From NCBI RefSeq assembly GCF_030389965.1, contig NZ_CP128400.1:2294001-2358000 (forward strand): a stretch of 64,000 nt of DNA, given 5' to 3'. The stretch comes from Candidatus Chlorohelix allophototropha. GTDB lineage: Bacteria; Chloroflexota; Chloroflexia; Chloroheliales; Chloroheliaceae. The notes under the pieces were generated by a model. It did no database searches. It was not told the DNA's origin and was given only the letters and a program-made list of their open reading frames with translations. Both the position numbers and the translations under genes were made by a program. Positions 7,562 to 16,554 of this stretch are shown piece after piece; position 1 is the first letter of the stretch; every line of letters starts with the position of its first letter.

Positions 7562-8386
7562 TTAGGGCTGTAAACGGGCTTTCAGTTGACCAATTACCTC
7601 GTCTGGCACCAAACGTTCACCAAGATATACCTGACCGCCATCGTCTCGCCCGTGAAAGTCGCTGCCTCCGGTTGGCACGATATTATACTTTTGGGCGAGT
7701 TCCAGAAAACGTGCCACCGTCTCCTCATCATAGTGTCCGTAGTAGGTTTCGATACCCGCTAACCCGGTTTGGACGGTTTCTTCCAGAATTCGGTCAAGGT
7801 CATTAACCCAAGTGGGGTGCGCCAAAACTGCCAAACCGCCCACTTCGCGAATCAGTTGCACCGCTTCAACCGGAGTGATTTTCTCGCGATCTACAAATGC
7901 GGGACCACCGTTATAAAGATACTTTTCGAAAGCTTCGGCGATGGTTTGTACATAGCCCTTTTCCTTCATGGCTTCGGCGAAGTGAGGTCGCCCAATTGAT
8001 GCGCCGTTTGCAATTTCCTGCACCCGCGCCCATTCAATCGGCATACCCAGTTCCGCCAATTTTTGGACAATTAGCTCGCCTCGATTAAAGCGGGTATCCC
8101 GAAAATGCTTGAGCTTTGCTTGAAACTCTTGGTTATCATAATTTAGAAAGTAGCCCAAGATATGCACTTCGCCGTTGTCTTCCGCGCTAAGCTCAATACT
8201 GGGGATTACTTCCAAGCCCAGTTTATTCCCAAACAAGATTGCAGCATCAAGCCCGGCGGTAGTATCGTGATCGGTTAGGGCGATGGTTTTCAAGCCCAAA
8301 CTAGCCGCCAACCGGACTAATTCTTCCACGTTAAGAGTTCCATCTGAAGCGGTGCTGTGCATATGAAGATCTACAGTGCCGGGCAT
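7562..8386 (-). CDS. PHP-domain phosphoesterase (nucleoside bisphosphate phosphatase-like)
   Basis: A 274-residue PHP-family metal-dependent phosphoesterase. The metal ligands appear in order: VDLHMHSTASDG (His8, His10), ALTDHDT, SIELSAE, VHILGYFL, LAHP and GGSDFHG near the C-terminus. Length and the insert carrying GASIGRPHFAEAM match the YciV/RNase AM-type branch, which removes the 3'-phosphate of 3',5'-nucleoside bisphosphates or trims 5' ends of RNA. Phosphatase activity on small nucleotides is the most probable role. First gene of a probable PHP-DUF2851-lipoprotein-rpe operon. Confidence 0.85.
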   Translation of the reverse strand: MPGTVDLHMHSTASDGTLNVEELVRLAASLGLKTIALTDHDTTAGLDAAILFGNKLGLEVIPSIELSAEDNGEVHILGYFLNYDNQEFQAKLKHFRDTRFNRGELIVQKLAELGMPIEWARVQEIANGASIGRPHFAEAMKEKGYVQTIAEAFEKYLYNGGPAFVDREKITPVEAVQLIREVGGLAVLAHPTWVNDLDRILEETVQTGLAGIETYYGHYDEETVARFLELAQKYNIVPTGGSDFHGRDDGGQVYLGERLVPDEVIGQLKARLQP

Positions 8387-8421
8387 ATTAAAGTCTAACC
8401 TCCTAGGAAATATTTACAAAC

Positions 8422-8454
8422 AAAAAAGGCTCCATAATAAATGAAGCCTTTTTT
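8422..8454 (-). terminator. Terminator after spoVS-like gene
   Basis: GGCTCCAT (8428-8435) pairs with ATGAAGCC (8441-8448) with one internal mismatch, flanked by six A on the left and six T on the right. On the minus strand it follows the gene ending at 8500; it is symmetrical and could act both ways. Confidence 0.8.
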
Positions 8455-8499
8455 ATCTATTTTACCACATCAATATTCTAGATTATAGCCTAGAAAGAG

Positions 8500-8925
8500 C
8501 TATTGCATTACGGGTGAAGTACTAGAGCCGCTAAAACCGGGTCGTCTTTCAACTAGCAATTTAATTGCAGTTCGTTCTTCATCATCTATTAGAACGTCAA
8601 TAAAAGCGGGGATACAGACAATATCAATCCCGCTACTTATTAGATAGCCACGAGCTATCGCTACAGCTTTAATAGCTTGATTGGTAGCGCCTGCGCCTAT
8701 AGCTTGAATCTCGACACGTCCTGTTTGCCTGATAACTCCTGCAATCGCGCCAGCGACACTGCTCGGTCGAGATTTACCGGAAACTTTCAAAACTTCAACT
8801 TCGCTCACATGTGCCTCATGTTGTTGTTCGTTAACAGGTCGTATGGGTGTTACATAGCTTACTGGACGGTCTCCTTGTTCTGTTCCCGGTTCGGTCGTGC
8901 GGTTGAAGGTAAACTTGGATTCCAT
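8500..8925 (-). CDS. SpoVS-family protein with extended termini
   Basis: A 141-residue protein whose residues 42-128 are a clear stage V sporulation protein S domain: EVLKVSGKSRPSSVAGAIAGVIRQ, VEIQAIGAGATNQAIKAVAIARGYL and IPAFIDVLIDDEERTAIKLLVE. The domain has an Alba-like fold thought to bind nucleic acid. Bacillus SpoVS is essentially this domain alone (about 86 residues); here a 41-residue polar N-terminal extension and a 13-residue tail are added. AAGGAG precedes the ATG. Flanked by its own terminator and a long upstream non-coding region. SpoVS homologues occur in many non-sporulating bacteria, so no claim of sporulation follows. Confidence 0.92.
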   Translation of the reverse strand: MESKFTFNRTTEPGTEQGDRPVSYVTPIRPVNEQQHEAHVSEVEVLKVSGKSRPSSVAGAIAGVIRQTGRVEIQAIGAGATNQAIKAVAIARGYLISSGIDIVCIPAFIDVLIDDEERTAIKLLVERRPGFSGSSTSPVMQ

Positions 8926-9595
8926 AATTGTTCTCCTTGTTGTGTTGTTTCAGCGCGTGTGAGTAGGTGGTGAAACCTTCTCCGGATATCAAAATGGCTC
9001 TCCTGTTTTATTTTAATCAACCGTTGACTTAAAATGCATAATATTCTGCATTCTTGAGCTCAAGTTTGCCTTTTAAGGTACTGTTCCGGCGATCACAAAT
9101 GATTAACCAAATGAATCAGTAACAAATTAATTATGCAAAAAGCAATAATCTAGCTAATTTGGATAACCCAACAAACAAAATACCCAAATAAGCCGTTATT
9201 CGATTGATTAAACTAAAACGAGATTGTCCCCTAACCGGGTCAACCTATTAAGTATAGCCTTCGCGCTCTCTATAGAAACGGCAAAGCAAACAAAGAACTT
9301 TATACTGCTATCCGCTCTTTAAGAAAAGCTGTATTCAAGTTTTGCCGCCACTGCCTACTTAAAATCGGGTTAAGATTTCCAGAGAAATAAGTTCTCTTAC
9401 CTATCCCTCTTTAGTAGTTCAACTAATTTAACAACTGTTTAAATCATTATAGCAGACATTGGGAAAAAGAGTCGAGTTTTGCTTACTACATTTAGGAGAA
9501 TTATCGAAATTGTCTCAGCACAAAATAAGGCACTCCAAGTAAAATGAAGCGCCATAGAAATTACATATAGTAACACTTAGAAGCATTAAATATGA
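8926..9595. other. Long AT-rich intergenic region, spoVS to rny
   Basis: About 670 bases with no plausible gene in any frame, frequent stops, and AT-richer than the flanking genes. The left part must hold the leader and promoter of the SpoVS gene, whose Shine-Dalgarno sequence is at about 8931-8936. The right edge holds the rny terminator. The middle third shows no repeats or strong hairpins that I can identify; a small RNA cannot be excluded. Confidence 0.5.
9522..9553 (-). terminator. Terminator of rny
   Basis: On the minus strand GGCGCTTCA (9553-9545) pairs with TTGGAGTGCC (9538-9529) through nine pairs including two G-U wobbles, followed by TTATTTT. It lies about 45 bases after the rny stop codon. 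Confidence 0.65.
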
Positions 9596-11128
9596 TTATT
9601 TGGCGTAATCTACCGCACGGGTTTCACGAATAATAGTTACTTTTATTTGTCCCGGATATTGTATATTTTCTTCAATTCGGCGGCTAAGTTCATGCGCCAT
9701 ACGCATCGCTGAGACATCATCTATTACTTCAGGGCGCACTAGGATACGAAGCTCACGTCCGGCTTGGATTGCAAAACAACGTTCCACACCCTCCATAGAG
9801 TGTGCCAACTCTTCCAAAGCGGTTAGCCGCTTGACGTAGGTTTCGACTTGTTCGCGCCTTGCGCCCGGTCTGCCGCCGCTCAAGGCATCTGCTGCCATTA
9901 CAATCCACGCTTCCACCGATTGCGGGTCTTCCTCGCTGTGGTGTGCCGCTACGGCGTGAATTACCTCTGGCGTGTTCATAAAGCGTTTTATGCGGTCTGC
10001 GCCGATAAGCGCGTGTGGACCTTCCATCGAATCCTGATCAATTACTTTGCCAATATCATGGAGTAAAGCAGCGGTTTTAGCCACTTGCACTTTTGCGCCC
10101 AATTCAGAGGCGATTACTCCGGCAAGTTTACTGGCTTCAATGACATGCTCTAGTTGATTTTGTCCATAGCTGGTGCGATAGCGCAACTTTCCTAGCAAGT
10201 AAAGAATTTCAGGATGGATGCCTTGCACGCCTACTTCATAGGCGGCTTTTTCGCCATCTTCGCGTAATTGTTGTTCTACTTCTTGTTTGGCTTTGTTGAC
10301 TGCTTCTTCGATACGCGCCTGATGGATGCGCCCGTCTGTCACCAACTTGGTTAATGCGCGGCGCGCTATTTCGCGGCGAATTGGGTCAAAGCAACTGAGG
10401 GTTACTGCTTCGGGAGTGTCATCCACTATCAAATCTACTCCGGTAGCTTGCTCGAATGCCCGAATATTGCGCCCTTCTCGTCCAATGATGCGACCCTTCA
10501 TTTCATCGCTAGGCAGGGGCACGGTGCTTACAACGGCATCACTTATATAATCGCTGGCAATTCGGCTAACCGCAACCGATAAAACTTTACGGGCTTTTTC
10601 TTCTGATCTTTCGCGTGCTTCTTCTTCAATTTTTCTGACTCGCACGCTGGCGTATTGGCGCGCATCATCCTCTATTTTTGCAATTACCAATTCTTTGGCT
10701 TGCTCGGTGGTAAGTCCTGCAACTCTTTCCAATTCAAGAGCTTGGCGTTGTTTTAGCTCGTCCGCCTGCTTGCGCACCTTCTCAATATCACGTTCGCGAT
10801 CATTCAGATTACGCTCACGTCTTTCTTGATTTTCCAGCTTATGCTCAAGGTTTTCTTCTTTTTGCTGGAGGCGACTTTCGCGCTGTTGGAGTTCAACGCG
10901 CCTTTCTTTCAACTCATTTTCGGCTTCTTGTTTAAAACTCAAAGCCTCATCTTTTGCTTGTAAAACAATCTCGCGCTGTTTGGATTTTGCTTCTTCTATA
11001 AGACGGTTAATATTTTCTTTTTCAAGGGCTAACTGGATGTTTGCTTTACCTTGTTTGTAAAATACAAACCCTAGACCGCAGGCAAGCCCTGCTAGAATAC
11101 CGAACAAAATGGTAAGAAGCGTCTCCAT
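9596..11128 (-). CDS. rny: Ribonuclease Y
   Basis: A 510-residue membrane-anchored endoribonuclease that initiates mRNA turnover. Architecture is canonical: an N-terminal transmembrane helix (residues about 4-24), a long charged coiled coil (about 30-190) with heptad-like ERRERNLNDRERD stretches, a KH domain with GRIIGREGRNIRAFEQATGVD, and an HD domain with the catalytic LLHDIGK and later AAHHSEED. It ends in the conserved VTIIRETRAVDYAK. Length fits the family exactly. It stands alone, with its own terminator. Presence of RNase Y in place of RNase E as the main decay nuclease is common in Chloroflexota and Firmicutes. Confidence 0.97.
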   Translation of the reverse strand: METLLTILFGILAGLACGLGFVFYKQGKANIQLALEKENINRLIEEAKSKQREIVLQAKDEALSFKQEAENELKERRVELQQRESRLQQKEENLEHKLENQERRERNLNDRERDIEKVRKQADELKQRQALELERVAGLTTEQAKELVIAKIEDDARQYASVRVRKIEEEARERSEEKARKVLSVAVSRIASDYISDAVVSTVPLPSDEMKGRIIGREGRNIRAFEQATGVDLIVDDTPEAVTLSCFDPIRREIARRALTKLVTDGRIHQARIEEAVNKAKQEVEQQLREDGEKAAYEVGVQGIHPEILYLLGKLRYRTSYGQNQLEHVIEASKLAGVIASELGAKVQVAKTAALLHDIGKVIDQDSMEGPHALIGADRIKRFMNTPEVIHAVAAHHSEEDPQSVEAWIVMAADALSGGRPGARREQVETYVKRLTALEELAHSMEGVERCFAIQAGRELRILVRPEVIDDVSAMRMAHELSRRIEENIQYPGQIKVTIIRETRAVDYAK

Positions 11129-11475
11129 TGCTAAGCTCCAAATCTATATATGTTTCAGAATTTATATTAATCATAGTAACAAACCAAAATTAGAGTCTTA
11201 CCCCTACGTTCCGCTACATTTATTTTGGACAATGCTTACTGTCACAATAGGTGAAATGCCGGTGACCGGAGATGGGAATTTTGCTAGGATAGCACAATAA
11301 CTTATTGTTATGTATCCTATATCAGACGAGTATTTACTGTCAAGTTTAGCACCTATTAAATTAGGTTGGTCGAGGGCGCATCGGGATGCGCCCCTGCCTT
11401 GTCTATCAAATAATAAGACCCCCCCTCAAGTGGAAGGGGGAGCTTGTATTCATAATACTTTGATCTGAAGCTGGC
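11129..11475. other. Intergenic region with hairpin repeat, rny to cytochrome c
   Basis: No gene. It must contain the rny promoter region (right of 11128). At 11374-11393 lies a family A palindrome (GGGCGCAT-CGGG-ATGCGCCC) flanked by CGA and CCTGCC, like the copy at 29,997. A C-rich/A-rich stretch (11418-11443) resembles the beginning of family B repeats. Nothing else is recognised. Confidence 0.6.
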
Positions 11476-12228
11476 TTACTTCAAATTTACATTGATAGAG
11501 AGAACGAAAGCAACCAGATTGTTGAGAGTAGGTTCGTCAATGGTATCTGTATCAAAGACAGGCATCAGATTTCTACCATTGCGAACGTTGCCGCGAATGT
11601 AAGCCGGGTCTAGCGCGTTTGTGCTGGTGGACAGGTTAGGGCATCCGGTTGGGCCTACTGTTGTTCCCATGTTGGTATGACAGCCTTGGCAAGTGATTTT
11701 GAACATTGAAGCGCCCTTAGTTGCATCTCCTTTTTCCGCTGCCCTTGCTGTTGCAAATTCCTTTACCCTTGCTGCTGCAACCGGGTCGCTAGGTCCTGCG
11801 CCTGCTGCTGCCGCGGTAGTTGCACCCGCTGCTGCTGCTGCCGCGGTAGTTGCACCCGCTGCTGCTGCTGCCGCGGTAGTTGCACCCGCTGCTGGTGCTG
11901 CTGCCGCCGCTGTAGTCGCGCCTGCTATGGTTGGTCCAGCAGGGAGGTTGGCTATAGTAACAGTGGGACGTGTAGCAGGTGTGCTGGTGGCGCCGGCTAC
12001 AAGCGCTGCGCTCTTGGAAGGATCAATTGGGACACCGCCTTGGGGGTTATTATTTCCTTGCGCCGTTTGAACGACAGCAGCGGGTCGTAGAGTGCCGGAT
12101 GCTATGGTCGAGTTCGCATCAATGTCGGTCTGACAAGCGGCTAATAACAGGGTCAGAATCAGCAGCGCCGTCAATCCGCCGGTTGCCGCTAAAAACTTCC
12201 CAGCTTTAGATGAGGTTAGCTGGCTCAT
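11476..12228 (-). CDS. Cytochrome c lipoprotein with Ala/Thr linker
   Basis: A 250-residue predicted lipoprotein. The signal peptide ends at lipobox LLAAC (Cys32). About 120 residues of low-complexity linker follow, including three near-identical GATTAAAAAA blocks. A class I monoheme cytochrome c domain forms the last 85 residues: heme attachment CQGCH (Cys180, Cys183, His184) and axial Met222 in NLMPVF. It probably shuttles electrons on the outer face of the cytoplasmic membrane, tethered by lipid. The domain is about 60% identical by eye to the cytochrome c fused to cytochrome b at 18311-20056. It has its own promoter (12354-12382) and AAGGAGAG before the ATG, and appears monocistronic. Confidence 0.92.
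   Translation of the reverse strand: MSQLTSSKAGKFLAATGGLTALLILTLLLAACQTDIDANSTIASGTLRPAAVVQTAQGNNNPQGGVPIDPSKSAALVAGATSTPATRPTVTIANLPAGPTIAGATTAAAAAPAAGATTAAAAAAGATTAAAAAAGATTAAAAGAGPSDPVAAARVKEFATARAAEKGDATKGASMFKITCQGCHTNMGTTVGPTGCPNLSTSTNALDPAYIRGNVRNGRNLMPVFDTDTIDEPTLNNLVAFVLSINVNLK
11811..11895. repeat. 30-bp tandem repeat coding the linker
   Basis: A 30-base unit beginning TGCACCCGCTGCTGCTGCTG repeats at 11821 and 11851, with a diverged third copy at 11881 and a partial one before. Each unit encodes ten linker residues (GATTAAAAAA) of the lipoprotein cytochrome. Copy number is likely to vary between strains through slippage. Confidence 0.85.
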
Positions 12229-12353
12229 TGTTTCTCTCTCCTTCTAAACTAGCGAGTAATTACCCCCTGAAGCAGCTATGCCGGGGTTTGGTGCGTACGA
12301 TCGATTATCAGTGAGATGAGCAAGTGAAATTTTGAGTGGTTTTACTTCTGTAC

Positions 12354-12382
12354 AGTATAACGCTATTGTATGGAAACTTCAA
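12354..12382 (-). promoter_or_regulatory. Promoter of cytochrome c lipoprotein gene
   Basis: On the minus strand TTGAAG (12382-12377) and TATACT (12359-12354) are exactly 17 bases apart. It predicts a leader of about 120 bases before the ATG at 12228 and diverges from the tRNA promoter 40 bases away. Confidence 0.6.
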
Positions 12383-12419
12383 TTATTCAGACTACCATTA
12401 ATTGTAGATTTTGTAACGG

Positions 12420-12448
12420 TTGACAGTATTAATGCAAAGCGATATAAT
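12420..12448 (+). promoter_or_regulatory. Consensus promoter of tRNA-Ala
   Basis: TTGACA (12420-12425) and TATAAT (12443-12448) are both perfect consensus and 17 bases apart; transcription would begin about 10 bases before the mature tRNA. It shows this organism uses ordinary sigma-70-type boxes. Confidence 0.85.
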
Positions 12449-12464
12449 TCAGTTCGCTATTGAT

Positions 12465-12540
<76 letters not shown>

Positions 12541-12844
12541 TCAACTAATCACGACTTTGTTGTCTTTTTCCACTAACCCTTCTTAATTTTCGCCGCCTTG
12601 CCTAATTTTTCGATGCGCAAATACAGCTACGGCATAGATTCTCAAATAGAGTTGTAACTCTCAAGGGGGAAAGAGGAAAGAGGAGTCCAAGGGGACACCC
12701 CTTGCGACCCCGCACATGGGTTGCACCCCTGAGAACCCCGCTCGGATTCCTTTAGTCCCCTCAAGGGGAAAATAGGAGAGAGGAATCCAAGGAGACACCC
12801 TTGCGACCCCGGCAGGCGTTCTGCTTCTCAAAAAGAGTTACTTG
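12541..12844. repeat. Intergenic region with two family B repeats
   Basis: No gene. Two tandem copies of a G/C-rich non-coding repeat lie at 12661-12752 and 12755-12828, both with the core CCAAGG-GACACCC-TTGCGACCCCG. The first is nearly identical over some 65 bases to the copy at 61513-61577, including CCCCTGAGAACCCCGCTCGG. Other copies are near 31,190, 43,830 and 63,460. Confidence 0.8.
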
Positions 12845-14539
12845 TTATTTCAGCAACTCAGGATATACTGCACTTGGTTGCAAGCGGGGTAACGCTGGTA
12901 AAGGAAGGGCGATTAGCGGCAGATAAATTGTAAAAGTGGTAAACCCTTCGCTGCCGGTCAGAGGAAATGGGTAATTGAAAACATAGGTCAGTGGCACACT
13001 TTGAACTTGGACGCTACCTCGGTGTGAATCTATTAATTCTTTGGCGATTGCCAAGCCTAACCCGGTACTATCGCCCTTCTTTTTGGAACGAGATTTATCC
13101 AGCTTATAAAAACGTTCGAATATACGGTTTAATTGATCGGCAGGAATAAGCGGGCCTGTATTGCTGATTCTGACTTGCGCCCAACAATATAAATTGCCTG
13201 TCAATGCCATTGTTGCCGGAACGGATACGGTTTCGTTTCCGGTAAGCCGCAATTCTACTTTTACTTCGCCACCTTGCGGGCTGTATTTGATGGCATTATC
13301 CGCAATGTTTGTAAAAACTTGCTCAAGTCGGTCTGAATCCCCCCAAACTATTGGACCCGGAATCGAATCTTGGGGCAAGAGATTTTGAGAAGAATCCTTA
13401 TTAATTCTGCGTTCTTTTTGCGCCAACTGCGGATAGTAGTCGTTGATGGAAGAAACGAGATTTATACCTTTTTGAAGGATGAGCGGTTCGAGCTTTTCTA
13501 ACACTCGTTCCAGCACTCTTTTGAGGTCAATGTCACGCCAATTATAGTCAATTTGCCCTGATTCAATGCGACTCAAATCGAGCAATTCATCCACAAGACG
13601 GCGCATTCTGGCAGATTCTTCGTTAATCACTTTTAGCGAGTGTTCTAGCATCGGGCGCGTATCTACCGTACCATCCAGAACAGCCTGTGAGAATCCTTGA
13701 ATACTGGTTAGGGGGGTTTTTAGTTCATGGCTGACATTTGCCACAAAATCGCGCATACTTTGTTGCGAGCCGGCTACTTCCTCTGCCATCCGATTAAAGC
13801 TAATTGCCAAGCGGCTTATTTCGTCCTCGCCCTTCCCGGCTTGTTCTAGGCGATGATTGAAATCTCCCTGCGCGATTGCTTCGCTGGCGCGGGTCATTAG
13901 GATGAGAGGGCGGGCGATGTTGCGCGCAATAAAGTAGGCAGCCAGAATTGAAATTAGCACAACTACCAGCGTTGCCAACGCTAAGCCTCGCAAGAAGGCA
14001 AGCCAATCAAAGGCTAGTTGCGCTTCCGGTACGGCAAGGATCAAATCGGTTTTTAGTATAACCGGAACACTGGTACGGCTGTTAGTATTATCGGTAGTGC
14101 TTGGTGAGTCACTTATATTCGGACCGGGTAGGGCAAAATATACGTAATTTACCCCGTTCAGATTCAAATAGCCCCGATAAGCGTTTTGATCGCGGGGCGC
14201 GAGTTTGTAATCTGGAAGTTTTGAATGGGTTAGTCTATCGCTACCACTTGCCGTATCCAGTAACACATCTCTAGTTTCATCGATTAGCATAAAGCGGGCA
14301 TCGAAAAGCGCCGCAAAAGTGCTAATATTTTGAAGATAAGCAGTGAGTTGATAGTTATAATTGGGAGGAGGTAATATTTGTAGTACAATTTCAGCGTTCC
14401 GCTGAAGGCGGAGTTCAGTTTTATTGCGTTCGTCCTGTTGGGTTTGTTGCACTACGAACGAAAACAAGGCGAGCGCGACCAACAGCGTTAGCAACATTAT
14501 CAGGATATATGTGATTATTAGTTTGGTACGAAAACCCAT
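12845..14539 (-). CDS. Membrane sensor histidine kinase (orphan)
   Basis: A 564-residue two-component sensor. TM1 (residues about 6-30) and TM2 (179-204) enclose a periplasmic sensor region of about 150 residues; a HAMP domain follows (about 200-255). The dimerisation/phosphoacceptor motif VANVSHELKTPLTSIQGFS carries His271, and the catalytic domain shows the N-box (FTNIADNAIKYSP) and the G-box region STGLGLAIAKELID. AAGGTAGG precedes the ATG. No response regulator gene is adjacent, so its partner lies elsewhere, possibly the receiver protein at 17361-18143. The ligand is unknown. It is divergent from the methyltransferase gene 50 bases away. Confidence 0.93.
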   Translation of the reverse strand: MGFRTKLIITYILIMLLTLLVALALFSFVVQQTQQDERNKTELRLQRNAEIVLQILPPPNYNYQLTAYLQNISTFAALFDARFMLIDETRDVLLDTASGSDRLTHSKLPDYKLAPRDQNAYRGYLNLNGVNYVYFALPGPNISDSPSTTDNTNSRTSVPVILKTDLILAVPEAQLAFDWLAFLRGLALATLVVVLISILAAYFIARNIARPLILMTRASEAIAQGDFNHRLEQAGKGEDEISRLAISFNRMAEEVAGSQQSMRDFVANVSHELKTPLTSIQGFSQAVLDGTVDTRPMLEHSLKVINEESARMRRLVDELLDLSRIESGQIDYNWRDIDLKRVLERVLEKLEPLILQKGINLVSSINDYYPQLAQKERRINKDSSQNLLPQDSIPGPIVWGDSDRLEQVFTNIADNAIKYSPQGGEVKVELRLTGNETVSVPATMALTGNLYCWAQVRISNTGPLIPADQLNRIFERFYKLDKSRSKKKGDSTGLGLAIAKELIDSHRGSVQVQSVPLTYVFNYPFPLTGSEGFTTFTIYLPLIALPLPALPRLQPSAVYPELLK

Positions 14540-14589
14540 CCTACCTTAAGACAACCTCGGTACGGATAATAGTTCAAAATTACGAGAAT

Positions 14590-15771
14590 ATGATAACACC
14601 AACAGAGAGTGAAGACAATCAAATTGTCAAAGCAGCGCTTATGGAAATTTTACAGCAAAAAAACCGCCTAACTTTTGCTGAATTTATGGAGTTGGCGTTG
14701 TATCATCCCAAGGGCGGTTATTATAACAACCGTTCTTCGCTGATCGGTGCGCGTGGGGATTTTTATACTGCCCCCCAATTGACTCCGGTTTTTGGTGAGC
14801 TTATTGCCTTACAGTTAAAAGAGATGTGGGAACGGTTGGGGCAACCTTCTAACTTTGCGATAGTGGAAATGGGAGCGGGACAGGGCACGTTGGCGGGAGA
14901 TATTTTGCTCTATCTAAAGGCAAATGCGCCGCAGCTTTGGGAGAACCTTGTTTATCGCATTGTCGAAATCAGCCCCATTTTAGCGGAAGCTCAGGCGCAT
15001 CGTATCGGCGTATTGCCGGATGGCGCAGATTTGCTGAAACACGTAGCTTGGGTTGGTTGGGATGAGATAGCGTCAGACAGCGTGATAGGTTGCTTCCTTT
15101 CCAACGAATTGGTAGATGCTTTTCCGGTGCATTTAGTTTCGGTCAGCAATGGAAAGCTACAGGAAATATATCTAACTCAGAACGAAGCGGGCGAGCTAGT
15201 GGAGGAAACGGGCGAGCTTTCCACGCCTGCTCTGGAAACCTACTTTAAAACGTTGGGTTTGGATATAGCGAGCTATGAGGAGGATTATCGCACTGAGGTT
15301 AATCTGCATGCCTCGCCTTGGTTGAGCCGCGTAGCCGAGAAGTTGCAGCGGGGCTATATTCTGACGATAGATTACGGCTACGAAGCGAAAAGCCGCTTTC
15401 ACCCGCGCCGCATGTCCGGCACACTCCAATGCTATTATCGGCATCAGGTAAGCCATAACCCCTATTTAAATCTAGGAAATCAGGATATAACCGCTCATGT
15501 GGATTTCTCAACGCTGCTAAATACGGGCGTAGCTTTGGGCTTAACCACACCCGGACTGATTTCACAGGCGGAATTTTTGGGGGGGTTAGGGATTGGTGAG
15601 CATTTTGTCCAAATGAGCGCGAGTACCAATAGCCCCAATGAGGTGTTAGCGCAACGAGAAGCGTTGCTAAGGTTGATTAGCCCCAACGAGATGGGTAATT
15701 TCAAGGTTTTATTGCAGGTAAAAAACGCGCCTCTAGAACCCACCTTAAGCGGGTGGAGCGCCTGCGTATAA
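14590..15771 (+). CDS. MidA/NDUFAF7-family SAM-dependent methyltransferase
   Basis: A 393-residue protein of the MidA (DUF185) family. It begins with the family helix FAEFMELALYHPKGGYYNNR and GARGDFYTAPQLTPVFGELIA, followed by the SAM-binding loop VEMGAGQGTLAGDILLYL, VEISPILAEAQ, FLSNELVDAFPVHLV and the late LTIDYGYEA and HVDFSTLLN. The mitochondrial relative methylates an arginine of a complex I subunit; bacterial members are thought to be protein arginine methyltransferases too, with substrate unproven. Length and motif order are normal. It ends inside the bidirectional terminator at 15775-15806. Confidence 0.9.
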   Translation: MITPTESEDNQIVKAALMEILQQKNRLTFAEFMELALYHPKGGYYNNRSSLIGARGDFYTAPQLTPVFGELIALQLKEMWERLGQPSNFAIVEMGAGQGTLAGDILLYLKANAPQLWENLVYRIVEISPILAEAQAHRIGVLPDGADLLKHVAWVGWDEIASDSVIGCFLSNELVDAFPVHLVSVSNGKLQEIYLTQNEAGELVEETGELSTPALETYFKTLGLDIASYEEDYRTEVNLHASPWLSRVAEKLQRGYILTIDYGYEAKSRFHPRRMSGTLQCYYRHQVSHNPYLNLGNQDITAHVDFSTLLNTGVALGLTTPGLISQAEFLGGLGIGEHFVQMSASTNSPNEVLAQREALLRLISPNEMGNFKVLLQVKNAPLEPTLSGWSACV

Positions 15772-15812
15772 AAAATGCCCCCTTCGCCCATTGAGGAAGG
15801 GGGCATAGCTTT
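15771..15812. terminator. Bidirectional terminator between convergent genes
   Basis: Stem ATGCCCCCTTC (15775-15785) pairs perfectly with GAAGGGGGCAT (15796-15806) around a 10-base loop, with A run left and TTTT right. Serves the genes ending at 15771 and 15812. Confidence 0.9.
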
Positions 15813-16498
15813 TAATTAGCGTAGAGATTCTGGATGGTTTCTCTAAACTCTTCTTTTTCAGCAACGGTCATCACACGTTTGACTTCGAATACATTCCTAT
15901 CAACCATTGCCAACATTTGGATGTGTTGGAATAGCGGCAACACTTTGTCATAGGCAGGGCGAGGCATAATTTGGACATATACGCCGTATCTTTCCTCAAA
16001 AACCACAGTGGATGAGCCAAACACTCCGTATTTTTCCACCCCGCCTGTATGGGATTCCTTGAGGGCAGCGGCAAGATAAGGGTCGCTACCGTTAAAAGCA
16101 TCATTAACATTAACTTCGGCAGTTTGCGCTGCCTTCAAAATGGTGGCTTTATCCAGCGGTTGTTTTTCCTGATGATGTAGCTTTCCAAGCTCTAGGTAAA
16201 AAGCATTCAAGGCTCTTTGCCCGCCGGATTTTAAGGCTGCTGCACCCGCCAAAAATGCCAGTAAACCACTTGCGTTAGGGTCTTCTGGGGTAGTATCCCA
16301 GATATTCCAAGATTCATCTTTGCGATTCGCCTGTGCTAGAGAGAAGAAATAGAAGCGCAGGTCAACTAAATCGTCGCCCATTAACTCTACCACATCCCGC
16401 AACCACAGGGAGGTTTGGTAAGCAAAAGGGCATTGGAAGTCAAAATACAGGTCAATTTCTAGTTTACCGCTTGCATTGAGATCGAGGAAAGCAGACAT
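15812..16498 (-). CDS. DsbA-fold thioredoxin-like protein, copy 2
   Basis: A 228-residue protein of the DsbA/2-hydroxychromene-carboxylate isomerase-like superfamily. The N-terminus EIDLYFDFQCPFAYQTSLWLRDV is the typical first strand and active-site helix; the motif here is CPFA, so the second cysteine of CxxC is absent. The helical insert and the late strand SSTVVFEERYGVY correspond to the cis-proline region. There is no signal peptide, so it acts in the cytoplasm. Family relatives include Rv2466c-type nitroreductases and FrnE-like proteins. With one cysteine it would act through a mixed disulfide with a low-molecular-weight thiol or as an isomerase/transferase. A paralogue lies 56 bases upstream. 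Confidence 0.8.
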   Translation of the reverse strand: MSAFLDLNASGKLEIDLYFDFQCPFAYQTSLWLRDVVELMGDDLVDLRFYFFSLAQANRKDESWNIWDTTPEDPNASGLLAFLAGAAALKSGGQRALNAFYLELGKLHHQEKQPLDKATILKAAQTAEVNVNDAFNGSDPYLAAALKESHTGGVEKYGVFGSSTVVFEERYGVYVQIMPRPAYDKVLPLFQHIQMLAMVDRNVFEVKRVMTVAEKEEFRETIQNLYAN

Positions 16499-16554
16499 TT
16501 AAAACCGCTCCTTTCATGCTAAGAGTTACACCTGATAGCTGAACCCTAATATCA

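Noticed and set aside
11693-12070. Long plus-strand frame of 125 codons opposite the cytochrome c linker
   Set aside because: It is an alanine/valine shadow of the GATTAAA-type repeats on the other strand, without a ribosome site or family match.
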